This document shows positions 16,775 through 24,906 of a stretch of 64,000 bases of DNA, piece after piece (within the stretch, counting starts at the first letter, position 1; the number at the start of each line of letters is the position of its first letter). The stretch is from Streptomyces sp. NRRL S-350 (lineage in GTDB: Bacteria; Actinomycetota; Actinomycetes; Streptomycetales; Streptomycetaceae). Where the stretch lies: NCBI RefSeq assembly GCF_000719705.1, contig NZ_JOHO01000046.1, positions 28,804-92,803 on the forward strand. The letters are read 5' to 3'. The notes below the pieces were generated by a model. The model was not told the origin of the DNA, made no database searches, and saw nothing but the letters and a program-made list of their open reading frames with translations. Both the position numbers and the translations under genes were made by a program.

Positions 16775-17205
16775 CCGGCGCGGGCGGGCACCGCGTGAGC
16801 CTGCGACCCCTTTCGGCTGTGGCTACTCGTGGACAACGCGGCCCCTTCGCCGCACGACTCCGGCGGCAACCCCGGTAGCGCGGGGCTCGTGGTGCATGGG
16901 CGAAGGGAGACGGGGTGCTCAGACCACCGACCATGGAGGGGTGTGCGGCACTCCCCGTCTCCCACTTCCTCTAGAGCGCAACGACTTCCCGGGGCTCCCC
17001 CGTGTCCCCCCGTTCCCCGGGGCGCCGCTGTCTCCACCCCCTCTAGAGCGCAAGCCCTTCCAGTGACGGTTTGGTGTTTGGGACGTCGATCCTGACTTCC
17101 CTAAGAGTTTTCTATGGTGTGTTGAGAACGGGCATCAAAACACCAAAACACCATCGGCCCCGCTGTAGCGCTGTCGCGAGCATGCCATGACAGCCGACAC
17201 AAGAG
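16775..17205. other. Intergenic region with prophage motif copies and A-rich repeats
   Basis: I see no convincing gene. The stretch holds two copies of the 19-bp prophage motif (16973-16991 and, less exact, 17045-17061). It also has an imperfect inverted repeat: GGTTTGGTGTTT near 17068-17079 and the doubled AAAACACC near 17137-17152. It separates the moron from the 3' end of the integrase gene. Confidence 0.6.
16973..16991 (-). promoter_or_regulatory. Prophage 19-bp motif, copy 2
   Basis: AGAGCGCAACGACTTCCCG on the plus strand, identical to the copy at 3798-3816 and preceded by CT in both. A diverged third copy (AGAGCGCAAGCCCTTCC) follows at 17045-17061. No gene starts directly downstream on the minus strand, which argues against a simple ribosome-leader role. 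Confidence 0.45.
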
Positions 17206-17239
17206 AGCCCCGTCCGACCCGGGGAGGTCGAACGGGGCT
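17206..17239 (-). terminator. Integrase terminator hairpin
   Basis: AGCCCCGT at 17206-17213 pairs with ACGGGGCT at 17232-17239, and an inner CGACC/GGTCG stem extends it. It starts 11 bases past the integrase stop and is the strongest hairpin in the region. Confidence 0.7.
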
Positions 17240-17249
17240 GTACGGGCCG

Positions 17250-18968
17250 TCAGGCAGCTGCCCTGAGCGCTGTCTCGGCGGCCTTGCGACGGGTGCGGGT
17301 CAGCTCTACGTGTTCAAGCGCTGTGGTGGTCGCCTTGGCGGCGTCGGGACGCTCTTCGCCCTTCCACGTCACCCTGAGGCGTTCGGCAACCGGCGCTCCG
17401 CGCTGCCCCCTGCCTTCGACGTGGACGAAGTCGATCGAGACCACCGCCGCCCGCAGTAGCGCGCGCTGTCCTTCGGCGTCCTGCGATGCCCAGAGCTGGG
17501 CCAGCGATTCCGGCGCCATGAGCGGACTTAGGTCGGCCTCCCGCGACAGTTCGGCTAGATCTCTCTGGAACACGCTTATCTGTGCGGTCAGTTTGGCACT
17601 CAGTTCGGTGTACCGATCCTCTGCAAGCGTGCCCGCCACGAAATAGGCGTCTTCGAGCTTTTCCTTTCGGGCTTTTGCATCCGTAAGGGCTGCGCTGGTC
17701 TTGGCGCGCTGTTCGTCCTTGTCCGGGTCGTTGTACTTGAGCCATTCATGCGCGATGTGCGTGATGACGTCCGAATCCGGCGAAAGGCCAAGAATGCGAT
17801 TCTGCCACATTTGAGCAACGGCAGCTTCGGTTTCTTGACGGTTGATCGAAGAGCCCTTGCAAGAGGCTTCACCCTCGTTCTTCCGCTTTTCACAGTAGAA
17901 GGAAACTCCGGCATTCGACATGCGCCCCTTGCAGTAAGGGCAGCGCAGCACGGTGTTTGCGACGCACTTTGCCTTGCGCTTTCCGCGTGTGCGGTCTCCG
18001 ATTGACGTTCCCGGCCGGGCCCGACTTGCCAGATTCTTTTCGATGATCTGATGTTCGGCGTAACTGATGACGCCTTCTCCGCAGGAAACGGGGAAGCCGT
18101 CGGCATCCAAAAGCGCGGTACCGCCCCTGTGCCATTTGTCGAGGGGCGCCCCGAATTCATCCCGCATCCGTTCCCGGACCACGACAATTCCGGCCCAGGT
18201 AAGCGAGTGTGCCAGGGAGATGATCCCTGTTGCGCTCCACGCCTTTCCGGTGCGTGTGACATAGCCGCGCAGATTCATCGCGTAAGCGATGTGCTGGGGC
18301 GTGTGGTTCTTGATCAGGCCGATCGCTATCCGGCGGGCAGGGAGGAATTCCCTGGGGTGCCGAACCAGCCTGCCGGTCTCCGGGTCATACATGAGCCCGA
18401 AGGGGACAATCCCGCCCATCCATTTGCCTTCGGCGCGGTGAGCGTCAAGCCCCGTCTTCGAGCGGAGCGCGATATCCCGAGATTCGTCACGCGCGCGTTC
18501 CGAGAGAATCGCCCAGACGATTCGAGAGCCCTGGGAAGAGTCCAGACCTTCGGTAACGCTTACTGCCCGCGCCTGCCGCTGGTCGAACTTATCGAGAAGA
18601 AGGCCAACCTGCCCCATGCCCCGACGGGAGAGGCGGTCTGACTTCCAAACATGGAGAGTCTTGGCGCGGCCTTTGAGAATGTCGCCGGTAGCGCTCTCGA
18701 ATTCCTCTCGCAAGATGTGAGCCTTAGAGGCACTGCGCTGCTCGAAGTAGACGTGCGCGATTTTCTTGCCCTCGCGGACGGCAGCCCGGACGATATCACG
18801 GAGATGCTGCCGAAGCGTCGTGAGGTCGTCGGACTTCTGGGACCGCCGAATGTAGGCGATCGCAAGTTCGGACGGGTCACCGGTCGGGACGTCCCAAAGG
18901 CCCAACTCCTTGAGCTCATCGTCCGCGAAGCCCATTTTGCGAAGGGTCTGGTAGTCGGCACGCTGCAT
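17250..18968 (-). CDS. Large serine recombinase (prophage integrase)
   Basis: This 572-residue integrase has the catalytic serine domain at about residues 36-185: AYIRRSQKSDD with Ser43 as likely nucleophile, KSDRLSRRG and SERARDESRDIALRSKTGLDAHR. The recombinase domain follows (GGIVPFGLMYDPETG). It has a zinc ribbon (CPYCKGRMSNAGVSFYC) and a coiled-coil segment near residues 425-480, the usual layout for phiC31-type enzymes. It catalyses phage integration between attP and attB. ATG at 18968 follows AAGGACTGACC. It lies next to the right prophage end inside an frnE-like gene, and a strong hairpin terminates it. Confidence 0.95.
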   Translation of the reverse strand: MQRADYQTLRKMGFADDELKELGLWDVPTGDPSELAIAYIRRSQKSDDLTTLRQHLRDIVRAAVREGKKIAHVYFEQRSASKAHILREEFESATGDILKGRAKTLHVWKSDRLSRRGMGQVGLLLDKFDQRQARAVSVTEGLDSSQGSRIVWAILSERARDESRDIALRSKTGLDAHRAEGKWMGGIVPFGLMYDPETGRLVRHPREFLPARRIAIGLIKNHTPQHIAYAMNLRGYVTRTGKAWSATGIISLAHSLTWAGIVVVRERMRDEFGAPLDKWHRGGTALLDADGFPVSCGEGVISYAEHQIIEKNLASRARPGTSIGDRTRGKRKAKCVANTVLRCPYCKGRMSNAGVSFYCEKRKNEGEASCKGSSINRQETEAAVAQMWQNRILGLSPDSDVITHIAHEWLKYNDPDKDEQRAKTSAALTDAKARKEKLEDAYFVAGTLAEDRYTELSAKLTAQISVFQRDLAELSREADLSPLMAPESLAQLWASQDAEGQRALLRAAVVSIDFVHVEGRGQRGAPVAERLRVTWKGEERPDAAKATTTALEHVELTRTRRKAAETALRAAA

Positions 18969-18992
18969 GGTCAGTCCTTGGCTGTCAGTCTC

Positions 18993-19036
18993 CTGACCAA
19001 TCCAGAGCGCAAGGACTTCCCGCCTGGGTTGGTCAG
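18993..19036. promoter_or_regulatory. Integrase upstream region: inverted repeat enclosing prophage motif copy 4
   Basis: CTGACCAA (18993-19000) and TTGGTCAG (19029-19036) form an inverted repeat. Between them is AGAGCGCAAGGACTTCCCG (19004-19022), a close copy of the prophage 19-bp motif. The element lies between the integrase start and the chromosomal junction and may serve as integrase promoter or operator or as part of the att site. Confidence 0.5.
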
Positions 19037-19095
19037 AGAGTTATTGCAGCCTTCGACCAGGGGCAGGCGATGTCGGACCAGATCTCGACCTTCAT
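19033..19095 (-). pseudogene. FrnE/DsbA-family oxidoreductase gene, 5' remnant cut by the prophage
   Basis: From ATG at 19095 the minus strand reads MKVEIWSDIACPW, the conserved opening of FrnE/DsbA-like dithiol oxidoreductases, which normally continue with a CY that completes the CPWC active site. Here it continues SKAAITL and a stop. The break after codon 13 marks the chromosome-prophage junction. The remainder of the gene should lie at the far prophage end, outside the window. An alternative, that this is a chance reading frame, is unlikely given 13 matching residues and its position beside the integrase. Confidence 0.8.
19045..19062. other. Predicted prophage attachment junction (attL/attR)
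   Basis: The FrnE-like reading frame is normal up to CCC TGG and diverges immediately after, at about 19056. Large serine integrases cross over at a dinucleotide within about 50 bp, so the hybrid site should span this point. The exact core cannot be fixed without the other end. Confidence 0.6.
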
Positions 19096-19183
19096 GCGGG
19101 GGGCTCCAGGGGGCGTCTTGTCGGATGGGGACGAGATAGGTGAACGATGAACCATCTCGGTACATTCCCGACACGGCCCCCGA

Positions 19184-19235
19184 GCTGCGGTTTCAGCCCG
19201 CAGGCGGCAGCTGCGGCTTCAGCCCGCGGGCGGCG
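19184..19235. repeat. 26-bp tandem duplication across the usp stop codon
   Basis: Two adjacent 26-bp units (19184-19209 and 19210-19235) differ at only three positions. Each contains the GCGGGCTGA with which the universal stress protein gene ends, so the stop region is duplicated downstream of itself. Confidence 0.75.
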
Positions 19236-19746
19236 CGGGGACCACCAGCACCGGGCAGGCCGCGTGGTGCACCAGCGCCGAACTCACCGAGCCCAGCAGC
19301 AGCCGGGGGAAGCCGCCGTTGCCCCGGGTGCCGACCACCAGCGTGTGCTGCCGGGTCGAGGCCTCCAGCAGCACCTCGATCACGTTGCCCAGCACCACGT
19401 GCAGCGACATCCTCCCGGCGTACGGAGCGGGGCGCTGCCGCTGCACGGCCGTCACCGAGCGGCGCAGCCCGTCCGCGGTGCTCTCGACCAGCGTCTCCAC
19501 GCTCTCCTGCACCAGCTCCGCCATCCCCGGCGGGTAGCCGGCCGGCGCCGGGTTCACCACGGCGAGCACGTACAGCGGCAGCCCGAACAGCTCGGCCTCC
19601 GTCATCGCCCGGTCCAGTGCCCACAGCGACCCGTCCGACCCGTCGCACGCCGCCAGCACCCCCGCGGGGCGCCCCGTCGGCGGCCGCCCGAGCACCGACA
19701 GCACCACGGGCACGTCCCCGTCCCGCCCCGCGCTCCCACCGGCCAC
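19219..19746 (-). CDS. Universal stress protein (UspA family)
   Basis: This 175-residue protein has a single Usp domain: LAACDGSDGSLWALDRAM at the start, a VLAVVNPA strand, and the ATP-binding motif VVGTRGNGGFPRLLLGSVS near the C-terminus, followed by the usual CPVLVVPA end. An N-terminal extension of about 30 residues precedes the domain. GTG start at 19746. It lies just upstream of the prophage-interrupted frnE-like gene, on the same strand. Such proteins bind ATP and respond to stress or oxygen limitation; the target is unknown. Confidence 0.85.
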   Translation of the reverse strand: MAGGSAGRDGDVPVVLSVLGRPPTGRPAGVLAACDGSDGSLWALDRAMTEAELFGLPLYVLAVVNPAPAGYPPGMAELVQESVETLVESTADGLRRSVTAVQRQRPAPYAGRMSLHVVLGNVIEVLLEASTRQHTLVVGTRGNGGFPRLLLGSVSSALVHHAACPVLVVPAPPAG

Positions 19747-19914
19747 CGCACGCCCTCCTCACCCGGACCCATCCCACGACCCGGACACCCGACCCGGACA
19801 CCCGACCGGATCCACGACCCGGCCATCATGGCGCGGCCCCCGAGCCCGCCCCCGCAACCGCGCCGAGAGCGGCGGCCGACCGGGCCGGGGCACCGGGGGC
19901 GGGCGGACCCGGGG

Positions 19915-22065
19915 TCAGGAGGTGAGGGCTGGGGGCTGCGGGCGGGGAAGGCCGGTCCAGCAGGCGCCGTGGCGGCGGGCACGGACGCGGCGGAGCCACA
20001 GTTCGGTGGAGACGAGGTCGGCCAGGCCCGCGAGGGCGGCCGGGGAGAGGGGTGTGGCGGGGTCGGCGGAGCGGGCGAGGTCGGCGCGGACGGCCGGGAG
20101 GTCGATGAGGCCGGCTTCGGCGAGGAGGGGGGCGTCGAAGAGCTCGGCGAGGCCGTCGGCGGCGAGGCGCAGGCCCGCGCGGGCCGGGGCGGCGCGGTCG
20201 GGGCGGGGGCTGCGGCCCCAGTCCGGGGGCAGGTCGGTGCGGCCGGCGCCGGTGAGGACGGCGTGCAGGAGGGCGTGCCGGGCGCCGGGCTGGAGGCGGA
20301 CGTCGTCGGGGAGCAGCCGGGCGGCGCGGACCACCTGGTTGTCGAGGAAGGGGGCGTGCAGCCGTTGGCCGGGCTGTTCGGCGGCGTGTACGAGCGTGCG
20401 GAAGGAGCGCGCCTGCCGGTAGAGGGCGTGCCGGGCGCGATGCGCGCCGGGATTTCCCTCGGGTGCAGGCCTGCGCGCCGCCAGGCGCAGCCGCACGGCG
20501 ACCGAGGAGAGTGCCTCGTCGGAGAGCCAGCGGGCGGCCGGGCCGGGCACGCACCAGGCGAGGTCGGCGGCCGAGCGGTCCCCCGCCGTCCGGGCGCCGT
20601 CCGGGACGTGGCGGGCGGTCAGCTTGGCGGCGGCCTCGTCCAGTGCCTCGGCGTAGCGGATCCGGGAGAGCCGGTGGGCGGCCCGGACCACGGTGAGCGG
20701 GGTGCGCAGCGCCCCGGCCAGGACGCCCGCGACGGCCCGGTCCGCCCCGGCCAGTGCGGCGACCGGGGGCAGGAGTTCGCGCGGGCGGCCGGCCCGGATG
20801 AGATCGGCCAGGCGGGCCGGGTGGCCGTCGAGCACCTGGCGGGCGCCGTAGCCGGTGAGGTGGTCGGTGCCGCCGGCGTCGAAGCGGGCCTCGGCGCGGG
20901 CCGCGGCGACGAGTTCGGGCCCGGGCTCGTCGGTGAGCCGGCCGGACTGCGGATCGGCGCCCGGTCCGGCGTACGGAAGGGTGCCGGGGCCGGGGTCGAG
21001 CACGGTGTGCCGCAGCCGCGGGGTGTCGGGGGCGAGCGCGAGGGTGGCCGACGGCTCGCTCTCGCCGAGCGTGACGGCGGCCAACTGCTCGGGGGCCGAG
21101 GGCTCCTGGGCGGCGGCACGGGCCCAGGAGCCCCTGACCGCGCCGTTCCTGGCCCCGACGGTCGCCCGGGCCGGGGTTGCCGCTGCCGCCGGGACCGCCG
21201 CGGCGGGCGCCGGTGGCAGCGGGACGGCGGCGGCGAGCAGGGCGACGGTGGCGGAGGCCGTGCCGTACGAGACGTCGACGCCGAGCCGGGCCCGTCCGAC
21301 GGAGCCGGCGACCGGAGCGGTGGTGCGGACCCGGGAGCGGACGGACTCCAGCAGGGCGCGGGTGAGTTCGCGGACGGCCGGAGCCTCGTCGCGGGGCTGC
21401 TCGGGGCCGGCCGGGTCGTCGTAGCCCGACAGGTACGGGCGGCCGCTGCGGATCCCGAGCACGTGGCCGGGCGGCACCTGCTGGACGCCGAGGTACGGGG
21501 TGCCGGTGCCGAGCGCCTCGGGGGACTCGGGGCAGGCGAGGAAGGCGGCGAGGTGGCCGGTGTCCAGGGCGGCGCCGACCAGGTCGGCCAGCGGGAGGGC
21601 GGCGGTGGCGTACGCGGTGCCGCCGCCCCAGGGGGTGTGGAAGACGGGCTGGGCGCCGGCGAGGTCGGTGAGCAGCAGGGTGGAGCGGGTGCCGGTGCGC
21701 AGCACGACGGTGTAGCTGCCGGGCCAGGCGGTCAGATGGCGGACGGCGCCGCCGCGGGCGGCGGCGAGGCCGGCGGCGAGTTCGGCGTCGGTGGCGCCGC
21801 AGTGGCCGAGGACGGCGAGGCGGGTGGTGGCGGGGGTGTCCTCGACCGGGTCGGGGGTGGTGGCGCCGGTGCCGACCACGGCGGGGGCGCCGGGGCGCAG
21901 GGTCACCAGGCGGATCTCCTCGGGACGCCAGTCGCCCACGGCCCAGAGCGGGTTGGGACCGGTCCACAGGGGGCGCGCGGCGATCGGCGCCACCGCGCCG
22001 AGCGTTTCGTGCGGCGGCGTACCCGCGCGGGGCGCCCCCGTGCACCAGCCCGTCAGCCACCGCAT
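19915..22065 (-). CDS. Asparagine-synthetase-like protein with degenerate active sites
   Basis: The 716-residue protein has the two-domain layout of class B asparagine synthetases and related cyclases. The N-terminal half resembles a glutaminase fold but lacks the catalytic Cys2 (MRWLTG). The C-terminal half retains RLHAPFLDNQVVRAARLLPDDVR. The ATP-pyrophosphatase loop, normally SGGxDS, reads SYGTAS at residues 266-271, so two glycine/aspartate positions are lost. An Ala/Pro/Gly-rich insertion follows. It is therefore probably not an active amide synthetase. ATG at 22065 follows GGTGGAGG. No lasso-peptide precursor or partner genes lie beside it. Confidence 0.7.
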   Translation of the reverse strand: MRWLTGWCTGAPRAGTPPHETLGAVAPIAARPLWTGPNPLWAVGDWRPEEIRLVTLRPGAPAVVGTGATTPDPVEDTPATTRLAVLGHCGATDAELAAGLAAARGGAVRHLTAWPGSYTVVLRTGTRSTLLLTDLAGAQPVFHTPWGGGTAYATAALPLADLVGAALDTGHLAAFLACPESPEALGTGTPYLGVQQVPPGHVLGIRSGRPYLSGYDDPAGPEQPRDEAPAVRELTRALLESVRSRVRTTAPVAGSVGRARLGVDVSYGTASATVALLAAAVPLPPAPAAAVPAAAATPARATVGARNGAVRGSWARAAAQEPSAPEQLAAVTLGESEPSATLALAPDTPRLRHTVLDPGPGTLPYAGPGADPQSGRLTDEPGPELVAAARAEARFDAGGTDHLTGYGARQVLDGHPARLADLIRAGRPRELLPPVAALAGADRAVAGVLAGALRTPLTVVRAAHRLSRIRYAEALDEAAAKLTARHVPDGARTAGDRSAADLAWCVPGPAARWLSDEALSSVAVRLRLAARRPAPEGNPGAHRARHALYRQARSFRTLVHAAEQPGQRLHAPFLDNQVVRAARLLPDDVRLQPGARHALLHAVLTGAGRTDLPPDWGRSPRPDRAAPARAGLRLAADGLAELFDAPLLAEAGLIDLPAVRADLARSADPATPLSPAALAGLADLVSTELWLRRVRARRHGACWTGLPRPQPPALTS

Positions 22066-22734
22066 CGCGCCTCCACCGTACGAGGACCTTGCTCCCGCGC
22101 GGCGCGTCCGCCGCCGGGCGGGCGGGTGGGGGGCCGTGGCGGCCCCGCGCGTCCCGGCGTGCCTCCGCGGATCGGCGTGCCGTCAGGGACATCGTGCCAC
22201 CGGTGGGCGTCGCGGTGGCCCGCGTTGCGGGATCCGCTTGCGGGAGCGCCCGGTTGACGGTAGGCGGCGGGTCGTCCGGCAGCTGGTGACGGCTGGGTGC
22301 CCGGCGGCGTGCGGCGGCGGGACGACCCGGCGGCGGATCGTCCGGCGGCGGTCGGAACCGGGCGGGCCGGGCCTCCCCCTCCGTGGCCCGGACCGCCCGC
22401 GACGCGCCCTTGGCATGGGCATCGCGAGATGGCCGAAAGGCGTCGCCCAGCCCGGGAGGGCATCCGCATGCCCTCCCGGACTTCACCGCCGCCCGCGGGG
22501 ATTGAGGCGGCGGCGTTCCCCGGCCCGCCGGGTCCTCGACGGCGGGCCGACCCACGACCACCAGCGAATCGCCGACCAGCCGGTCGGGCCAGGGGGCACG
22601 GCCGGGCGCACGTGAACACGGGACCGGAGCACGGCGCTCCGGCGCGCGGCACGGTCGGCCGGATCCGAGCGGTCCGGACCAACACCCGTACGGCGCCGCC
22701 GAGTGCGCGATCCCGCCATCCGGAATGCGACCTC
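22066..22734. other. Long intergenic stretch without a supported gene
   Basis: This very GC-rich gap separates two divergent genes. Open frames exist on both strands but none combines a ribosome site, a recognisable product and the expected third-position bias. Only the promoter at its right edge can be supported. Confidence 0.5.
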
Positions 22735-22763
22735 TTAACCGTCGGAACGCGTCCGACTACTCT
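22735..22763 (+). promoter_or_regulatory. Sigma-70-type promoter of the NsdA-like regulator
   Basis: TTAACC (22735-22740), a 17-bp spacer and TACTCT (22758-22763). Transcription would start near 22770, about 64 bases before the ATG at 22834. Confidence 0.5.
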
Positions 22764-22833
22764 AGGTACAGCAGCTACGGCCCGGTGCCGCCCGGGCCCC
22801 GCGCACAAGGCCGCAGGAGGTGCCGCCGCCACC

Positions 22834-24273
22834 ATGACCGTCAGCCCACGAGGACCGAACGAACGGCTCGGCACGCTCCTGACCCTCGCCCAGATCAGCA
22901 ATGCCGGACTGGCCCGCCGGGTCAACGACCTCGGCGCCCAGCGCGGGCTGACCCTGCGGTACGACAAGACCTCGGTGGCCCGCTGGGTCAGCAAGGGCAT
23001 GGTCCCGCAGGGGCCCGTCCCGCACCTGATCGCCACCGCGATCGGCGGCAAGCTCGGCCGGCCCGTCCCGCTGGAGGAGATCGGCCTCGGCGACACCGAC
23101 CCGGCGCCCGAACTCGGCCTGGCCTTCCCGCGCGACGTCGCCGAGGCCGTCCGCTCCGCCACCGACCTGTGGCGGGTCGACCTCGACCTGCGCCGGGGCC
23201 CCGGCGGCGGCCGGTGGAGCGACAGTCTGGCCGGCACCTTCTCGGTCGCCGCCTACGCGACGCCCGTCTCCCGCTGGCTGATCACCCCGGCGGACGGCTC
23301 GGTGGCCCGCGAGGTGCCGCGCTCCCCCGGCGGCTCCCCCAGCGACACCACCTCCTACCGGGTCGGCCACTCGGACGCCGCCAAGCTGCGCGAGGCCGCC
23401 CAGGAGGCCCGCCGCTGGGACTCCAAGTACGGCGGCGGGGACTGGCGTTCGTCGATGGTGCCGGAGTGCCTGCGGGTGGAGGCGGCGCCCCTGCTGCTGG
23501 CCTCGTACAGCGACACGGTGGGCCGCGCGCTGTTCGGCGCGACCGCCGAACTGACCCGGCTGGCCGGGTGGATGGCCTTCGACACCGGCCAGCACGAGGC
23601 CGCCCAGCGCTACTACATCCAGGCCCTGCGACTCGCCCGGGCCGCCGCCGACGTCCCGCTCGGCGGCTACGTCCTGGCCTCGATGAGCCTGCAGGCCGGT
23701 TACCGGGGCTTCGCCGAGGAAGCCGTCGACCTCGCGCAGGCCGCCCTGGAGCGCAACCGGGGCCTGGCCACCGCCCGCACCATGAGCTTCTTCCACCTGG
23801 TGGAGGCGCGGGCTCAGGCCAAGGCCCGCAATGCGGCGGCGTGTGCGACGGCGCTCGGCGCGGCGGAGAGCGCGCTCGAACGGGCGCGCGCCGGGGATCC
23901 CGATCCGGCGTGGATCGACTTCTACGCCTACGACCGGCTCGCCGCCGACGCCGCCGAGTGCTTCCGCGACCTCGGAGTGCCCTCCAAGGTCCGGCAGTTC
24001 ACCCGCGAGGCGCTGGCCACGCCCACCGAGGGCTACGTCCGCTCGCACGGCCTGCGACTGGTCGTCTCGGCGATGGCCGAGGCGGAGGCGGGCAACCTGG
24101 ACGCTGCGGTCGCCGCCGGCGAGCGCGCCGTCGAGGTGGCCGGCCGGATCTCCTCGCAGCGCAGCCGGGAGTACGTGGTGGAGATGCTGCGCCGCCTGGA
24201 ACCGTTCCAGGGGGAGCGCCGGGTGCGGGAGTTGGCGGAGCGGGCGCGGGCGGTGATCGTCGCGCCGGCGTGA
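22834..24273 (+). CDS. NsdA-like regulator with TPR domain
   Basis: This 479-residue protein begins with a helix-turn-helix-like region ([31 protein letters not shown] split across residues about 29-60). A long TPR-type helical domain follows ([38 protein letters not shown]). This is the architecture of Streptomyces NsdA-type regulators that influence sporulation and antibiotic production. ATG at 22834 has GGAGG 14 bases upstream, a rather long spacing. It stands alone with its own promoter. DNA targets are unknown. Confidence 0.75.
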   Translation: MTVSPRGPNERLGTLLTLAQISNAGLARRVNDLGAQRGLTLRYDKTSVARWVSKGMVPQGPVPHLIATAIGGKLGRPVPLEEIGLGDTDPAPELGLAFPRDVAEAVRSATDLWRVDLDLRRGPGGGRWSDSLAGTFSVAAYATPVSRWLITPADGSVAREVPRSPGGSPSDTTSYRVGHSDAAKLREAAQEARRWDSKYGGGDWRSSMVPECLRVEAAPLLLASYSDTVGRALFGATAELTRLAGWMAFDTGQHEAAQRYYIQALRLARAAADVPLGGYVLASMSLQAGYRGFAEEAVDLAQAALERNRGLATARTMSFFHLVEARAQAKARNAAACATALGAAESALERARAGDPDPAWIDFYAYDRLAADAAECFRDLGVPSKVRQFTREALATPTEGYVRSHGLRLVVSAMAEAEAGNLDAAVAAGERAVEVAGRISSQRSREYVVEMLRRLEPFQGERRVRELAERARAVIVAPA

Positions 24274-24396
24274 ACGCCGGCGTGGGATCGGCGTAGGCAT
24301 CGGCGCGGGCGGCGGCGTGAACGCCGACGGGCGGGAAGGACCGAGGACCGGACGGCCCTGACGGTTAATGGGGTGCGGCGGCGGGAGAGGCCTGGC

Positions 24397-24402
24397 TAGG
24401 GT
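24397..24402 (+). promoter_or_regulatory. -10 element of Y-RNA-like unit 1
   Basis: TAGGGT lies 18 bases before the GGTG that opens the conserved module. The second unit has TAGTTT at exactly the same distance (24563-24568), supporting both. No clear -35 is visible. Confidence 0.5.
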
Positions 24403-24409
24403 CTCTCCT

Positions 24410-24530
24410 GTCCAGGTGCGCAGGCCGAGGTTACTTCCATTCCTCATGGGCGTGTCGCGGGTTCGAATCCCGCCGCCGGTACTCCCGTGCCGGTGTAGCT
24501 CAGTCCGGTAGAGCAGCTGTGTCACCTCAG
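24410..24530 (+). ncRNA. Y-RNA-like noncoding RNA, unit 1 (permuted tRNA mimic)
   Basis: GGTG at 24415 opens a module ending GGTTACTTC (24429-24437). Then comes a perfect T-arm (GCGGG-TTCGAAT-CCCGC, 24457-24473). A D-arm (GCTC-loop-GAGC, 24498-24514) follows it, the reverse of tRNA order. GCCGGT elements between the arms can pair as an acceptor-like stem. The outer stem pairs GGTGCGCAG (24415-24423) with CTGTGTCACC (24517-24526), leaving one bulged U, as in Ro-binding helices of Y RNAs. It lies upstream of a Ro/TROVE gene. Bacterial Y RNAs (YrlA) are known to mimic tRNA. Boundaries are approximate. Confidence 0.75.
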
Positions 24531-24562
24531 CCGCCTTCGATCTCTGGACACCCACACGTGAA

Positions 24563-24568
24563 TAGTTT
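24563..24568 (+). promoter_or_regulatory. -10 element of Y-RNA-like unit 2
   Basis: TAGTTT, 18 bases before the GGTG of unit 2, the same spacing as in unit 1. Confidence 0.5.
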
Positions 24569-24575
24569 TCCGCAC

Positions 24576-24660
24576 CTCCCGGTGCGACGGCAGCGGTTAC
24601 TTCTGGCAGGCGCCGGTTCTCCGGCGTAGCGGTTCGAGCCCGCGAAACACCGCCGCCACA
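24576..24660 (+). ncRNA. Y-RNA-like noncoding RNA, unit 2 (short form without D-arm)
   Basis: GGTGCG at 24581 and GGTTACTTC at 24595-24603 have the same 14-base offset as in units 1 and 3. They are followed by a CGCCGG-TTCT-CCGGCG hairpin (24611-24626) and a T-arm (GCGG-TTCGAGC-CCGC, 24629-24643). CACC at 24648-24651 can close the outer stem with GGTG. There is no D-arm mimic, so this unit is about 35 nt shorter than its neighbours. Confidence 0.65.
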
Positions 24661-24689
24661 TCGATCTCGGGAGGCTCTGCGCTTCGGAG

Positions 24690-24815
24690 TGCCCGGTGCG
24701 CAGGCGGGGGTTACTTCGGATCTTGCGGTTCCGGGTTCGAGTCCCGGGCGTGCCGTGCGCGAGCGCGGCCGCTGGCTCAAGTGGCAGAGCACAAGGCATG
24801 CACCTCCGCCGACGT
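24690..24815 (+). ncRNA. Y-RNA-like noncoding RNA, unit 3 (permuted tRNA mimic)
   Basis: GGTGCG at 24695 and GGTTACTTC at 24709-24717 repeat the module with identical spacing. The T-arm is CCGGG-TTCGAGT-CCCGG (24731-24747) and the D-arm GCTC-AAGTGGCA-GAGC (24775-24790), again in permuted order. GGTGC can pair with GCACC at 24800-24804, or GGCGGGGG with CCTCCGCC. No -10 of the kind seen for units 1 and 2 is evident, so it may be cotranscribed. It ends about 90 bases before the Ro gene. Confidence 0.7.
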
Positions 24816-24906
24816 CGGCCGTCCCACGGCCGGCACGAACTCGGGCACCCCTGGCCGCAGCACGCCTCCCTCCCACTGACACCAGCACGCCGAGGGGGGC
24901 TGTCGC

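Noticed and set aside
19184..19235. 26-bp direct repeat as the prophage attachment site
   Set aside because: The repeats are tandem on the chromosomal side, whereas the interrupted frnE-like frame places the junction near 19056.
19915..22065. Lasso-peptide cyclase in a lasso cluster
   Set aside because: No precursor, RRE/B1 or B2 protease gene lies nearby and the ATP loop is destroyed.
22066..22734. Open frames in the long gap before the NsdA-like regulator
   Set aside because: None has a ribosome site, motif or family resemblance; they look like GC-driven open frames.
24440..24520. Possible ordinary tRNA gene (T-arm and D-arm sequences present)
   Set aside because: The arms are in the wrong order, there is no anticodon arm between D-arm and T-arm, and the same pattern repeats twice more upstream of a Ro gene. 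A Y-RNA-like mimic explains it better.
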